Assembly (NCBI GenBank): GCA_022539475.1
Contig: VCMS01000508.1
Span: 1 to 21,648 of the forward strand
Direction of reading: 5' to 3'
Source of the DNA: Gracilaria domingensis
Taxonomy: Eukaryota; Rhodophyta; Florideophyceae; Gracilariales; Gracilariaceae
DNA: 21,648 nucleotides
Shown: positions 1 to 8,183 of the stretch, piece after piece
How positions within the stretch are numbered: position 1 is the stretch's first letter
How the letters are laid out: each line of letters starts with the position of its first letter
The notes under the pieces: generated by a model
What the model was told of the DNA's origin: nothing
Databases searched by the model: none
What the model saw: only the letters and a program-made list of their open reading frames with translations
Program-made: the position numbers and the translations under genes

Positions 1-4
1 CACC
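1..4. repeat. Left target-site duplication (CACC, possibly clipped)
   Basis: CACC directly precedes the left LTR. The same four bases occur at 11000..11003, one base after the right LTR end (TCACC). A 5-bp duplication TCACC would fit if its first base lies just outside the window. Gypsy integrases usually make 4-6 bp duplications. Confidence 0.75.
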
Positions 5-545
5 TGTGATATAGTACGTATCGGGAGAAAACCCGAAGCGGTCTTGAGGCGACGGAGTTAGCTGCGGCTCGAGGGAGCGACTGTAATGAATCCGTACGGG
101 GAGTAAGGAGGAAGCACCGGGCGGTCAGCGGGGAGAGTGGGCGGTTGGTATCACCAAGCACGTTCAGGAGCGTGCAAAAGGGTACGAACGGCCTAATAAA
201 CCTTGTAGTACTTAGCTTAACGGCCTGTCGGTAGCGCTACTTGACGAGCAAGACGTACGGCAAAGGGTGCTTGGTGTTTACAACGTGAGGTCATGGCGAG
301 GTTGGGGTCTACCTAAATATCGGGTAAACCCGCCTCTGTGCAGCCTCTAGGTAGCAACTTACAGTACTATATTACGCCTGTCACCGTCCGACCGGCACAC
401 GTGTCCTACGTACGTTTGGGACCGATATCCGATGCAGGGACAATCACGCGTACAACTATCCGCTCGGGCTAGCCCGACACGTACGACACGGCACTCCTCT
501 CAATCCACTCCGTCCGTGCGGTCAGCCAGATCGTGCTATACGACA
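5..545 (-). repeat. 3' LTR of the retrotransposon
   Basis: Direct repeat of 10458..10998 at a constant offset of 10,453. In element orientation it begins TGTCGTATAG and ends CTATATCACA, an imperfect terminal inverted repeat with the usual TG/CA ends. Only four differences from the other copy were found by eye, all transitions: positions 406, 430, 436 and 470. It is the 3' LTR because it lies downstream of pol and next to the polypurine tract. The copy holds an internal inverted repeat (152..161 with 267..276). No AATAAA is seen on the sense (minus) strand of the LTR; one is present on the plus strand at 195..200. Confidence 0.96.
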
Positions 546-559
546 GATCCCCCTCCTTA
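546..559 (-). other. Polypurine tract
   Basis: On the minus strand the bases just upstream of the 3' LTR read TAAGGAGGGGGATC. This is an almost pure purine run at the position where plus-strand DNA synthesis is primed in LTR retroelements. The GGGGGATC end abuts the TG of the LTR. The position confirms the minus-strand orientation of the element. Confidence 0.8.
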
Positions 560-562
560 GAT

Positions 563-584
563 TGCACTCCGTCCTCGGAGTGCA
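563..584. other. Perfect 9-bp hairpin beside the polypurine tract
   Basis: TGCACTCCG (563..571) and CGGAGTGCA (576..584) are perfect inverted repeats around the four-base loop TCCT, three bases from the polypurine tract. As RNA or DNA this could fold into a stable stem. Its role is unknown; it could mark or protect the purine tract. Confidence 0.7.
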
Positions 585-1414
585 GCCCAGTGCTGAGCCC
601 AAGTCCGTTCGGCTGAGAAGAAGCCACCGATCGTTTCTTTCACAGAAAGTGCCCGCCACGGGCGGGGCGAAGCCATGTGAGAATTACACGCGTGGCGTGG
701 GGGAGCGGCGGAGCTAGTAGAACTGAAACAGACCGCTGGCGACAAGGGCGCTATGGGTGGCGCGTGGCCCGTTTCCGTTCATGGAACCGCCAATGCGGCG
801 ACCGAGGGAAAAGCTCGCGTGAAGGCGGCTGCGCCCGACTATGAGGGACACCGACCACCATGGTGGTAGGTACGCGGTCAGAACTGACACTTCCGCGTCC
901 AATTCGCGAAGCGACGGAAGCGCCCGATGGTGTGCAACCGAGCGGTCACGGGGGCGCACGAATCCTCCTCCTTCGCACGCTACGGCGCGTTCGCGGCCGG
1001 TGAGACGCGCTCATGTCCGTTTCGGGTCGGTACCGTGTGGTACGCGCGGTGCGCGCGCCGCGACGGACACTGTCCCGCCTTGCGACCTTCCGACGATAGT
1101 GGCGACGACAGCGAAGGCCGATAGCGAGGTTGTGCGCGTACTGGCTATGCGACTGCGCTCGCGGCGCGGCGACTACCACGTCGGATGCGTTCCGAGCGGG
1201 AATGGGCTTTAGCCGTCACGGAAAGGGGTGGATGTACAGTGATCATGCCCGCTCGGAAATAAATTGAGGTGTATGAGGCCTCAAAGTGTACGTATCGGTA
1301 CGAGCGATATCGCTTTTCGCGAGGTCCCGAACGCCGTCCGTCTTAGCCCGTGCATCTCCGTGTCGTACTTCGCGGCTATAAGAGCTCCCTTCCACCCGTC
1401 ATCCGTTGCCCCCG
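585..1414. other. GC-rich non-coding segment upstream of the antisense ORF
   Basis: About 830 bp between the 3' LTR/purine tract and the reverse-oriented ORF. Short open frames here (for example 841..1212, plus) are Arg/Ser/Thr/Ala-rich and look like chance frames in GC-rich DNA. Visible structure includes a short stem at 652..666 (CCCGCC/GGCGGG) and a perfect 11-bp inverted repeat TTCCGAGCGGG (1190..1200) with 1248..1258. This could be the antisense gene's promoter region, the sense RNA's 3' untranslated region, or both. Confidence 0.6.
1377..1384 (+). promoter_or_regulatory. Possible TATA box for the antisense ORF
   Basis: TATAAGAG lies 38 nt upstream of the ATG at 1415, in otherwise GC-rich DNA. 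A start site about 30 nt downstream would leave a very short leader, so this may equally be coincidental. The call rests only on motif and position. Confidence 0.35.
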
Positions 1415-3754
1415 ATGGGTTCGCAATCAAGCCAGTCGTCCGCCTCGCCGTCTGCGATGGCGAGTAATCCGAATCAACCGAGTGTGTCCGGTGGCGGCGG
1501 TCCGTTTCGGTCTATGCCGCTTCCTGGTCAGCACTTCGACCATCGTAGTCGTCGTACGAGCCAGGCCCCGCGTCGGTCGAAGCAGGTTCCGATCACGGTC
1601 AACGAGTACATTCAGGACAATGCGGAGTACTTCGATGCGCGTCGCTTCGCAGCCATTCCGGTCTCGCTCCCATTACGTGAGGTGGCGAGCCGTAACCCAA
1701 AGCGTACGCGAATGGAAGCTTGGCAGGCACGTTGGAATCACCTTCCTGGAATCGTCGGTCGTGCGGACGAAAGGACGTTCGGGATAGCCGATATGCCGTA
1801 CTTAAGGTGCCCCGAGGAGCGCGAGTATCAACGCCGACTTCAGAGCCTGATGCACCGGCTCAATTCCGACGCGAACTTTCCGCCCGAAAACGGTAACCCT
1901 CTCGCGTTGGTGATGTTCGAACCGCCGTACGACCAGCTGTACTGGTTAGACCGCGAGCATTGGGGGAGCAACGCCGCGACGGAAGCCCGCATCCGGGGTT
2001 CACACCGTTTCTTCTACTCCTGGCACAACGTCGAGTACTTCGACGTCGCGAAGAACGACCGTACGACGGTATACTACGGTATGACCGAGGCGTGGAAGTC
2101 TGTGGAGGTCGAACGCAACCTTTCCGTACCGACGCCGTCCGTGGTGGCATATCATTCGCGGGAACTGCTATCCCAAGGAGCGTTGAGCCGTGCGGTCTTG
2201 CAGATCCTGTACGCCGAGTGGGCAGTTTTCGCTTTCATGGCGTTCCTCCAGGCGGCCAGCGACGGTGTGAAAGTCTTCACCCGTGCGGGCGATCAGCGCC
2301 TGTACAACACGGACGATTCGCCGCAGTACGGACGGTTGTTCCCTCTCCCGTACAAATTGGTATGCATCTTGGCCGAAATGGGGTTGCAGAACATCCTGCG
2401 GGGGACCTCTTACCCCCCTGCGGTCGGTGAGAAGCTCCTTCAGTACTCTTTGGAGACGGACTGGTCGCAAACGCCGGGGTTCCTCTGGTACGATTACTTT
2501 GAGGACTCGTTCCCTACTATGCCCGCATCCGGTACGGGCGCGTTGCCGATCGACCGAGTGCTATTGCCAACGGGACAGCTTCCGCCTTGGCCATTCGCGG
2601 ATAGGCCGAACTACTTCCCGCATGGGTACATGGAAGAAGACTTCGAAGCCGCTCCTCCAGTGCCGAGGCGTGAGAGCGGGGTCCAAGCCGGTCTGCCTCA
2701 GTTATCCTCTGCGGCCGAGCCGGAGCCTGATCCGGAGATCGTGGAGGTACCTGTGCGTACGGAGCGAGAGGTCCAGGTCGGGCTCCCAGGCCGCCAATTG
2801 GACGCAATGGGTGTCGAAGTCTCTGGCGAGCGCCTCCAGACGTTGCTCAACGCCTTGCGGGCTGTATGCGTTCCGCGTGGGATTCCGGAGCCGACTGACG
2901 TGCCGGGCGCCCTGACGGCTGCGCGTACTTGGGTGCGTCGCGCGGCGAACTCCGAAGCGTGCCTGCGTGAGCAGGCTCAGGGCATGTTGGACCTACTCGG
3001 TTACCTTCGCGAACACAGCCTGCGCGTTCTCGGTTCGTACGAGCAGGGTATGCTGGCCGGTTTCGGGGAGGGTACTGCGCCGGACGGACAGGTTATGGAG
3101 ACGCAGGCTCCGACGTTGGACGAGTTGGTCGGTGAGTCCTATCAAGGGTTGCACGACCAGGCCACGGTGGAGAATCAGGTCAACCAGATCGTTCAGAACC
3201 TGAGACGGGCGCGTGCGTCCATGTTTGACGGGGTCACTCTGAACCCTCCAGCACCTCCGGTGAGTCCGGAAGGAGCTGGGGGAGACGGTGGTGAGGCTGT
3301 CGCCGGTACGGAAGGTGTCGCTGCGACGGGGGACGGTGGCGCTCAAGCGTCCGGTGCCGGTGCTGTAGCAGTTGGTGACGACGTGGAGCCCGGGGATATC
3401 CCAATGGCGGAAGTTGCGTCCGGTGTGGAAGCTCCTAGCGCTCCTGCTCCGGTGACGCCAGGTACCGGTGCGGGTGCGTCAGGCGTGGTTGCCAGTGACG
3501 TTCCGGCGGCGAGCGCGCCTAGTCAGCCGCAGTCATCCGTGAGGGTCGTGGTAGCCAACGCTCCTTGGCCGGGTACTTCAAGTCCGTTCCAGCCGGTCAG
3601 TTCCCGAGGGGGCTCGGCGTCGGCCTACCGTTCGGGCATTCCGACACCTCGTGGGGGGCGTGGTCGTGGTGGTACGCGTGGCCGTGGTCGTGGCGTATCC
3701 AAGACGTTGCCGGCAGTGAAGAGTATCCAGAAGAAGGGACCGGGTGGTGCGTAG
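1415..3754 (+). CDS. Antisense accessory ORF of the retrotransposon, unknown function
   Basis: Uninterrupted 779-codon ORF from the first ATG; the frame is open slightly upstream (from 1406, TTG), but an ATG start is expected in a eukaryote. I do not recognise the family. Seen: Ser/Gln/Pro-rich N-terminus (about 1-60); a mixed, aromatic-rich, probably folded region (about 60-405) with a short hydrophobic stretch near 265-282; an acidic/Pro linker; a helix-favouring region (about 455-605); an Ala/Gly/Pro/Val-rich linker (610-735); and an Arg-Gly-rich tail (745-760) followed by a basic end. No RT, protease, integrase, zinc knuckle, signal peptide or clear membrane anchor is visible. It is convergent with pol. 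The CGTACG enrichment it shares with gag-pol suggests long residence in the element. Antisense extra ORFs are known in some plant gypsy elements, and the RG tail suggests RNA binding (inference). Confidence 0.82.
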   Translation: MGSQSSQSSASPSAMASNPNQPSVSGGGGPFRSMPLPGQHFDHRSRRTSQAPRRSKQVPITVNEYIQDNAEYFDARRFAAIPVSLPLREVASRNPKRTRMEAWQARWNHLPGIVGRADERTFGIADMPYLRCPEEREYQRRLQSLMHRLNSDANFPPENGNPLALVMFEPPYDQLYWLDREHWGSNAATEARIRGSHRFFYSWHNVEYFDVAKNDRTTVYYGMTEAWKSVEVERNLSVPTPSVVAYHSRELLSQGALSRAVLQILYAEWAVFAFMAFLQAASDGVKVFTRAGDQRLYNTDDSPQYGRLFPLPYKLVCILAEMGLQNILRGTSYPPAVGEKLLQYSLETDWSQTPGFLWYDYFEDSFPTMPASGTGALPIDRVLLPTGQLPPWPFADRPNYFPHGYMEEDFEAAPPVPRRESGVQAGLPQLSSAAEPEPDPEIVEVPVRTEREVQVGLPGRQLDAMGVEVSGERLQTLLNALRAVCVPRGIPEPTDVPGALTAARTWVRRAANSEACLREQAQGMLDLLGYLREHSLRVLGSYEQGMLAGFGEGTAPDGQVMETQAPTLDELVGESYQGLHDQATVENQVNQIVQNLRRARASMFDGVTLNPPAPPVSPEGAGGDGGEAVAGTEGVAATGDGGAQASGAGAVAVGDDVEPGDIPMAEVASGVEAPSAPAPVTPGTGAGASGVVASDVPAASAPSQPQSSVRVVVANAPWPGTSSPFQPVSSRGGSASAYRSGIPTPRGGRGRGGTRGRGRGVSKTLPAVKSIQKKGPGGA

Positions 3755-3822
3755 ACGGTTCCAATGTCGTGCGTGTCCTTGAGTAAACTTGTGTTGTTGT
3801 GTGCATTCTTCCTTTGCGTACG
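3755..3822. other. Convergent gap between antisense ORF and pol
   Basis: Only 68 bp separate the stop of the plus-strand ORF (TAG, 3752..3754) from the stop of minus-strand pol. Any polyadenylated antisense mRNA must therefore end inside the pol 3' coding region, and sense RNA must run through the antisense ORF. The two transcripts would overlap as perfect complements. Confidence 0.8.
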
Positions 3823-6800
3823 TCAGGTTGAATCCGTTGACGTAAAGTGCCGATATCGGAAAAGGCGGCGTTTCGCTAGATCGAAAAATAAAGGGGGTGA
3901 GCCAATGAGCGTACGGTTAGGGCGAATATCCGGCCAACCGTCGCGCGTCAGTGGTCGTATCCGTGTCGGTTGGAGCCCGTCACGTGCTTGGGGAGTAGGT
4001 GGCGTTTGTCCGGCCGACGGACTTCCGTCTGCTTCTCTCCCCCTTCTTAAGGGTGTTGCCGATGTCGTACGACTTCGGCGACGCCAGTATCGTGCGACAA
4101 AGTGCTGCGGGATGTTGGAAGGGGGTTCGTAGGTGTCGGATTCGGCGGTGTAGCCGTACCAGCGTACGCGGTATTGGACTCCGTCCGGCCTATCGCGGTG
4201 CGCTACGACGCGTTCCACGACGCAAGGAACCGTATCGGGTGGCGGTAAATCGTCGCGGTCGACGACGTCGTCCGCGAATGGTCCCTCCGGGTCAGCGACG
4301 GGTTCCTCCCGTGTACGTTCGGTGGTAACGGGGCTACTCGTAGGCCGTGCGGACGGGGCGCGTGTGACGCGATCAATGGAGACGGTGTGTTCGATACCGT
4401 TTTCATCGATAGTAACGGTAGTGTCCGTTGTGGCTTTGACCTTGAACGGACCGGTGGTCTTCGGCAGTAGTTTCCGAAGAGTTCGTTCCTGTTCCGTTAG
4501 GTCCTCTTCCGTGCTTTTGTAATTGGGTCGGTCAATGTACACTTCCTCGCCTTCCGCGAACGTAGGGCGAAACCGGACGGTCCTATCGAAGTCGTCTTTG
4601 TAGCGCTGCTGTGCGCGTGTCAGCTTTGTCCGCGCGGTCTGAAGCGTCGCCTGTAGGAGTTTGAGTGTGTATCGCTTCAACTGGGCTGCGGACGGCTGAG
4701 TCGGTGTTGCAGGGTCCAAGGACGTACTGGGTTCGTCGATGAGGACGCTGGGGGGTGTCCTCGTTAGTGCGACCGCGAACGGGGTGGTTCCGATGGACCT
4801 ATGGACCTGGAGGTTATATCCGTACGTAAGGGGTTGGACATATGCGTGCCACGTCCTTTGGTGGTCTGCTACGTAGTGGCGGAGGCGCTCCACCAGCGTC
4901 TTGTTGAACCGTTCGGCCTGCCCGTTTGTCTGGGGGTGATACGCAGTGGTCGAAACGTGCTTCGTGCCCAGTGCGGAGCAGACGGCCTCGAAAAACTTCG
5001 ACGTGAACTGCGGTCCGTTGTCGGTTAGTAGGCAGTTCGGGATGCCGTACGGGTAAACCCAATGTTCCAAGAACGTTTTGGCTACCACTGGGGCGGTGGT
5101 TGACCGCAGCGGTATGGCTCGCGAGAGCTTGCTAAACCGATCGGTCATTACCAGGATATACTGGCATCCGTTAAGGGATCTGGTAAAGGGTCCCACTATG
5201 TCCATGGCAATAAACTCGAGCGGACCAGCTGCTGGGAAGAGCTTCAGCAGCTTCTGGGACCGATAACGGGTTCCTTTGACGGCTGGGCATGACCGACAAT
5301 CCCGTACGGTCTGGAAGACGTCGTTGGCCATGTGGGGCCAATAGAAGTCCCTCCGTAGTGTTTCGTACATTCTGGTGGCACCAGGGTGTCCGACCAAGCG
5401 GGGATAGTGCGCCAGGTAAAGAACGCGTGCCTGCAGGGACTCGGGGACCACCTTCTGTAGGGCGCCGTCCAAGCCTGAGCGTCGTATGAGTACTCCGTTT
5501 CGGTCGACATCGAACAAGGTAACCCCGTTGCCGACATCTCTCCGTACGGATTGGCAGAAAGGGTCCTGCGCCTGAGCTCGTACGAGTTCCTCGAGCGTGA
5601 TGGGTACGATTTCGGTTTCTTCCGTGGGCAGTGCCAGCACTTCCGGTATTCCTGGTGATTCCCGTTCGGATCTTGGCCAATCTATGCAGACGTTCGTATA
5701 TTCTTGTCCGTCTACGGTGATGTTGGCTATAACGAGGCCGTCGTCCGGACGGTCGTCGATGACGAAACAGGGGACCTCGTCGTCTAGCGGTGAAGTGTCC
5801 TCTCCGTCCGTTTGGATTCGTGAGAGTGCATCTGCCGCTCGGTGTTTGATACCCGGTCGGTGAATGACGTCGAAGTCGTACTCCATCAGGCGTAGGCGCC
5901 ACCGTGCGAGTCGCCCTGAGGCGTCCGCTAGGTTCAGTATCCACCTCAACGAGTGGTGATCCGTGCGAACAGTGAACTTCTGTCCTTCCAAATACGGTCG
6001 GAGGTGCAGGATAGCCCATACTACAGCGAGGCATTCCCGTTCGGTCGTTGAATACTTTCGCTCGGTCTTGGTTAGCGAGCGGCTCCAGTATCCGATTGGG
6101 AGAAGGTCCCCATCGGGTTGCCTCTGGAGGAGGGCACAGCCAACCTGACGGTCACACGCGTCGGTGTCCAGTACGTATGGATATCCTTGTTTCGGGATAG
6201 CCAGTATCGGGGGCCGTACCAGGCGTTGGCGAAGTTCGTCGAATGCCTCGTATTCCGTATCGGTCAGGGTTTCGAAGCTAGTAGGCTGCCCCTTTTCCAG
6301 TTTCTGATTCAGGGGAGCCGCTATCCGTGCGAAGTTCTGTACGAACCGGCGGAAGACGTTGCAAAGACCCAGGAACGAGCGGAGTTCCGTTTGCGTAGTG
6401 GGCGGCTTCGCCTGCTTGATGGCCTCCTGCGTCTTCGTAGACACCTGTAGCTTGCCCGGACGGATGATATGGCCGAGGTAGTCGACCGTTCCACTAAAGA
6501 AATGACATTTGTCCAGTCGTAGGGTAATTCCTGCGGAACGTAGCATGTCGAGGATTGTCCGTACGTGTTCGTAGTGTTCTTCTATCGTTCTGGAGTAGAT
6601 GATCACGTCATCCAGGTAAACCAGTGCGTACTGCCACTTAACACGTGATAGGATGATGTCCAGAGCCCTCTGGAACGTAGCCGGGGCGTTCTTGAGTCCA
6701 AAAGGCATCCGTACGTAGCGGTAGAGGCCCATGTGGGACGTGAAGGCTGTCTTGTCCCGGTCGGCTTCGTCCACTTCGGTCTGCCAGTATCCGCTATTGG

Positions 6801-8166
6801 CGTCCAGTGTGGAGAATATCCTTGCGTCTCCTAACGAGTCTATGCACTCGTCCATTCTTGGCAGAGGGTATGTATCCCGTACGGTCACGGCATTTAAACG
6901 GCGGTAGTCGACGCAAAAACGTAGGCTTCCATCTTTCTTCTGTGCAAAGACGACCGGACTGGCCCATTCTGCGGACGATGGTTCTATCACCCCTGCTGCC
7001 AGCTGTTGGGTTATCTCCTTACGTTCAAGTTCCCGTCGGGCGGGTCCTGCACGGTAAGGCATCTGGAATATCGGCTTGGTGCCGGGTTCCAGCTGTATCC
7101 GATGCTTTGCGGCGGAGATCTTGCCTAAATGGCCATCCCACATGTCCTTGAACGGTCGGAGGAGTTCAATGACTGTGTCGCGTTCTTTCTCATACTCGGG
7201 GCTGATTTGAACGCGTTGGGGCCAATCGGGCTGGTCAGAACGCCGTGGAGGTTGGTCCAAAGCGGTATCTTCTAAAGCGGTATCCTCCCCCTCCTGAGAG
7301 TCGTCGCTCCGCGGCCTAGCTGGGTGAAGGGGGGTGATTAGTGCTATAGGGGACGGGAGGGCGAGACCGATGACGGTACGTTTGTGGAGGTGCACCGGTC
7401 GGTCCGAGACGTTAGCAACTTGAACGAAGAAGGGAACGTCCGGACGTAGATCCATGACGCCGTTCGCGAGCAGTGTTAGCTCTAACGAACTGCCCGTGCG
7501 GTGGTGTGATTGTAGAAATACCAGACCGGACGCCTTGGTTGTTACTTGTACCCTGGTTTCGGACATGGGGGGTAACGTAACAGGTCGGGCGACGTGTATC
7601 TTGTTAGAGGGCACATTCCGCTCCGGTTGGACTGGGTATTTCCGTACGGACGTGGGCGTGTGGGGACCGTACGCGTGGGACAATATCGAGACAGGCCGTG
7701 AATGGCGCAGGAGGATCGTCCGTTTTGGGGGTAAGATTCCCAATACGTATCGATCGATAAAGGACGTGCCGAGTAGGACGCTTGTGGCGAGGTTCGATAC
7801 CACAAGGAATTGTACTCGTACGTGAAGGTCTCCAATGCGGACAGCAAGCGGGAGAACACCCACGACCTCCATACGGTTGCGTGAAGCGTCCGTAATGCGT
7901 GGCTTTACGTCCGTTCGGAGACGAGATTGCCATCGCGGTAGAAGGTGCCGCTCGTGGATCAGAGAAGGACCGGCTCCGGTATCTAGAACACCCGTGAGCG
8001 GATACATTAGGGTAGATGTGAGGCCCACGGAAAGGTGAACTTTGTAATTTGCACTCGCGAATAAAACAGTGTCGTCCATACGTTCTGGGGTGTCGAGAGT
8101 CAGGTCTGTTCTGTCCGCACTGGTTGGTTTGGGCTTGTCGCCCGGTGTGGCGAGGCTATCCGGCAT
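3823..8166 (-). CDS. pol: Pol polyprotein: protease, RT, RNase H, integrase, chromodomain
   Basis: 1447 aa from the ATG at 8166, unbroken. Aspartic protease with LDTGAGPSLI (D62-T63-G64). RT about 375-575, with LDANSGYWQ (D455), MPFGLKNAPATFQ and YLDDVIIYS (DD at 519-520). RNase H about 660-785, with LDTDA, TERE, TDHH and ADALSR. Integrase from about 915: zinc-binding H920/H927 with C957/C960, then the catalytic triad D989 (MDIVGPF), D1049 (TDNGPQF) and E1085 (NGQAERFN), with D-35-E spacing. Chromodomain about 1316-1362 (RVRWYGY...DTYEP), which in related elements directs integration to modified chromatin. An 80-residue tail of unknown role follows. All catalytic residues are present. The protein should be cut by its own protease. 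The start follows the gag stop by 17 nt, in the -1 frame. Confidence 0.96.
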   Translation of the reverse strand: MPDSLATPGDKPKPTSADRTDLTLDTPERMDDTVLFASANYKVHLSVGLTSTLMYPLTGVLDTGAGPSLIHERHLLPRWQSRLRTDVKPRITDASRNRMEVVGVLPLAVRIGDLHVRVQFLVVSNLATSVLLGTSFIDRYVLGILPPKRTILLRHSRPVSILSHAYGPHTPTSVRKYPVQPERNVPSNKIHVARPVTLPPMSETRVQVTTKASGLVFLQSHHRTGSSLELTLLANGVMDLRPDVPFFVQVANVSDRPVHLHKRTVIGLALPSPIALITPLHPARPRSDDSQEGEDTALEDTALDQPPRRSDQPDWPQRVQISPEYEKERDTVIELLRPFKDMWDGHLGKISAAKHRIQLEPGTKPIFQMPYRAGPARRELERKEITQQLAAGVIEPSSAEWASPVVFAQKKDGSLRFCVDYRRLNAVTVRDTYPLPRMDECIDSLGDARIFSTLDANSGYWQTEVDEADRDKTAFTSHMGLYRYVRMPFGLKNAPATFQRALDIILSRVKWQYALVYLDDVIIYSRTIEEHYEHVRTILDMLRSAGITLRLDKCHFFSGTVDYLGHIIRPGKLQVSTKTQEAIKQAKPPTTQTELRSFLGLCNVFRRFVQNFARIAAPLNQKLEKGQPTSFETLTDTEYEAFDELRQRLVRPPILAIPKQGYPYVLDTDACDRQVGCALLQRQPDGDLLPIGYWSRSLTKTERKYSTTERECLAVVWAILHLRPYLEGQKFTVRTDHHSLRWILNLADASGRLARWRLRLMEYDFDVIHRPGIKHRAADALSRIQTDGEDTSPLDDEVPCFVIDDRPDDGLVIANITVDGQEYTNVCIDWPRSERESPGIPEVLALPTEETEIVPITLEELVRAQAQDPFCQSVRRDVGNGVTLFDVDRNGVLIRRSGLDGALQKVVPESLQARVLYLAHYPRLVGHPGATRMYETLRRDFYWPHMANDVFQTVRDCRSCPAVKGTRYRSQKLLKLFPAAGPLEFIAMDIVGPFTRSLNGCQYILVMTDRFSKLSRAIPLRSTTAPVVAKTFLEHWVYPYGIPNCLLTDNGPQFTSKFFEAVCSALGTKHVSTTAYHPQTNGQAERFNKTLVERLRHYVADHQRTWHAYVQPLTYGYNLQVHRSIGTTPFAVALTRTPPSVLIDEPSTSLDPATPTQPSAAQLKRYTLKLLQATLQTARTKLTRAQQRYKDDFDRTVRFRPTFAEGEEVYIDRPNYKSTEEDLTEQERTLRKLLPKTTGPFKVKATTDTTVTIDENGIEHTVSIDRVTRAPSARPTSSPVTTERTREEPVADPEGPFADDVVDRDDLPPPDTVPCVVERVVAHRDRPDGVQYRVRWYGYTAESDTYEPPSNIPQHFVARYWRRRSRTTSATPLRRGREADGSPSAGQTPPTPQARDGLQPTRIRPLTRDGWPDIRPNRTLIGSPPLFFDLAKRRLFRYRHFTSTDST
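3887..3892 (+). promoter_or_regulatory. Possible poly(A) signal (AATAAA) for the antisense ORF
   Basis: AATAAA on the plus strand, 133 nt after the antisense stop codon, opposite the last codons of pol. The position suits a short 3' untranslated region, but a six-base match alone is weak evidence. Confidence 0.3.
4081..4221 (-). other. Chromodomain at the Pol C-terminus
   Basis: Residues about 1316-1362 of Pol: VERVVAHR, then a strand ending YRVRWYGY, then DTYEPPSNIP and a terminal helix ending RYWRR. This matches the chromodomain pattern VE.ILDHR...YLVKWKGY...DTWEP...L..YW. Y1332, W1336 and Y1346 are candidates for the aromatic cage that binds methyl-lysine. The usual DTWEP is DTYEP here. 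The role in target choice is inferred from other chromoviruses. Confidence 0.85.
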
Positions 8167-8183
8167 CGGAGGAGACGACGCCC

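Noticed and set aside
546..560. First read as a primer binding site following a left 5' LTR, with a possible 8-base self-priming match to LTR 104..111
   Set aside because: gag and pol are on the minus strand, so this end is the 3' end. The sequence is a purine tract in the sense direction, and a proper TGG-type PBS lies at 10438..10456.
841..1212. 123-codon plus-strand ORF in the GC-rich segment
   Set aside because: Composition is Arg/Ser/Ala/Thr biased with no domain, and overlapping frames on both strands are also open, as expected by chance in GC-rich DNA.
2283..2915. 210-codon plus-strand ORF
   Set aside because: Shadow frame of the antisense ORF at 1415..3754, with Arg/Ser-rich out-of-frame composition.
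5171..6034. 287-codon minus-strand ORF
   Set aside because: Lies wholly inside pol in another frame; pol carries clear conserved motifs there, so this is a shadow.
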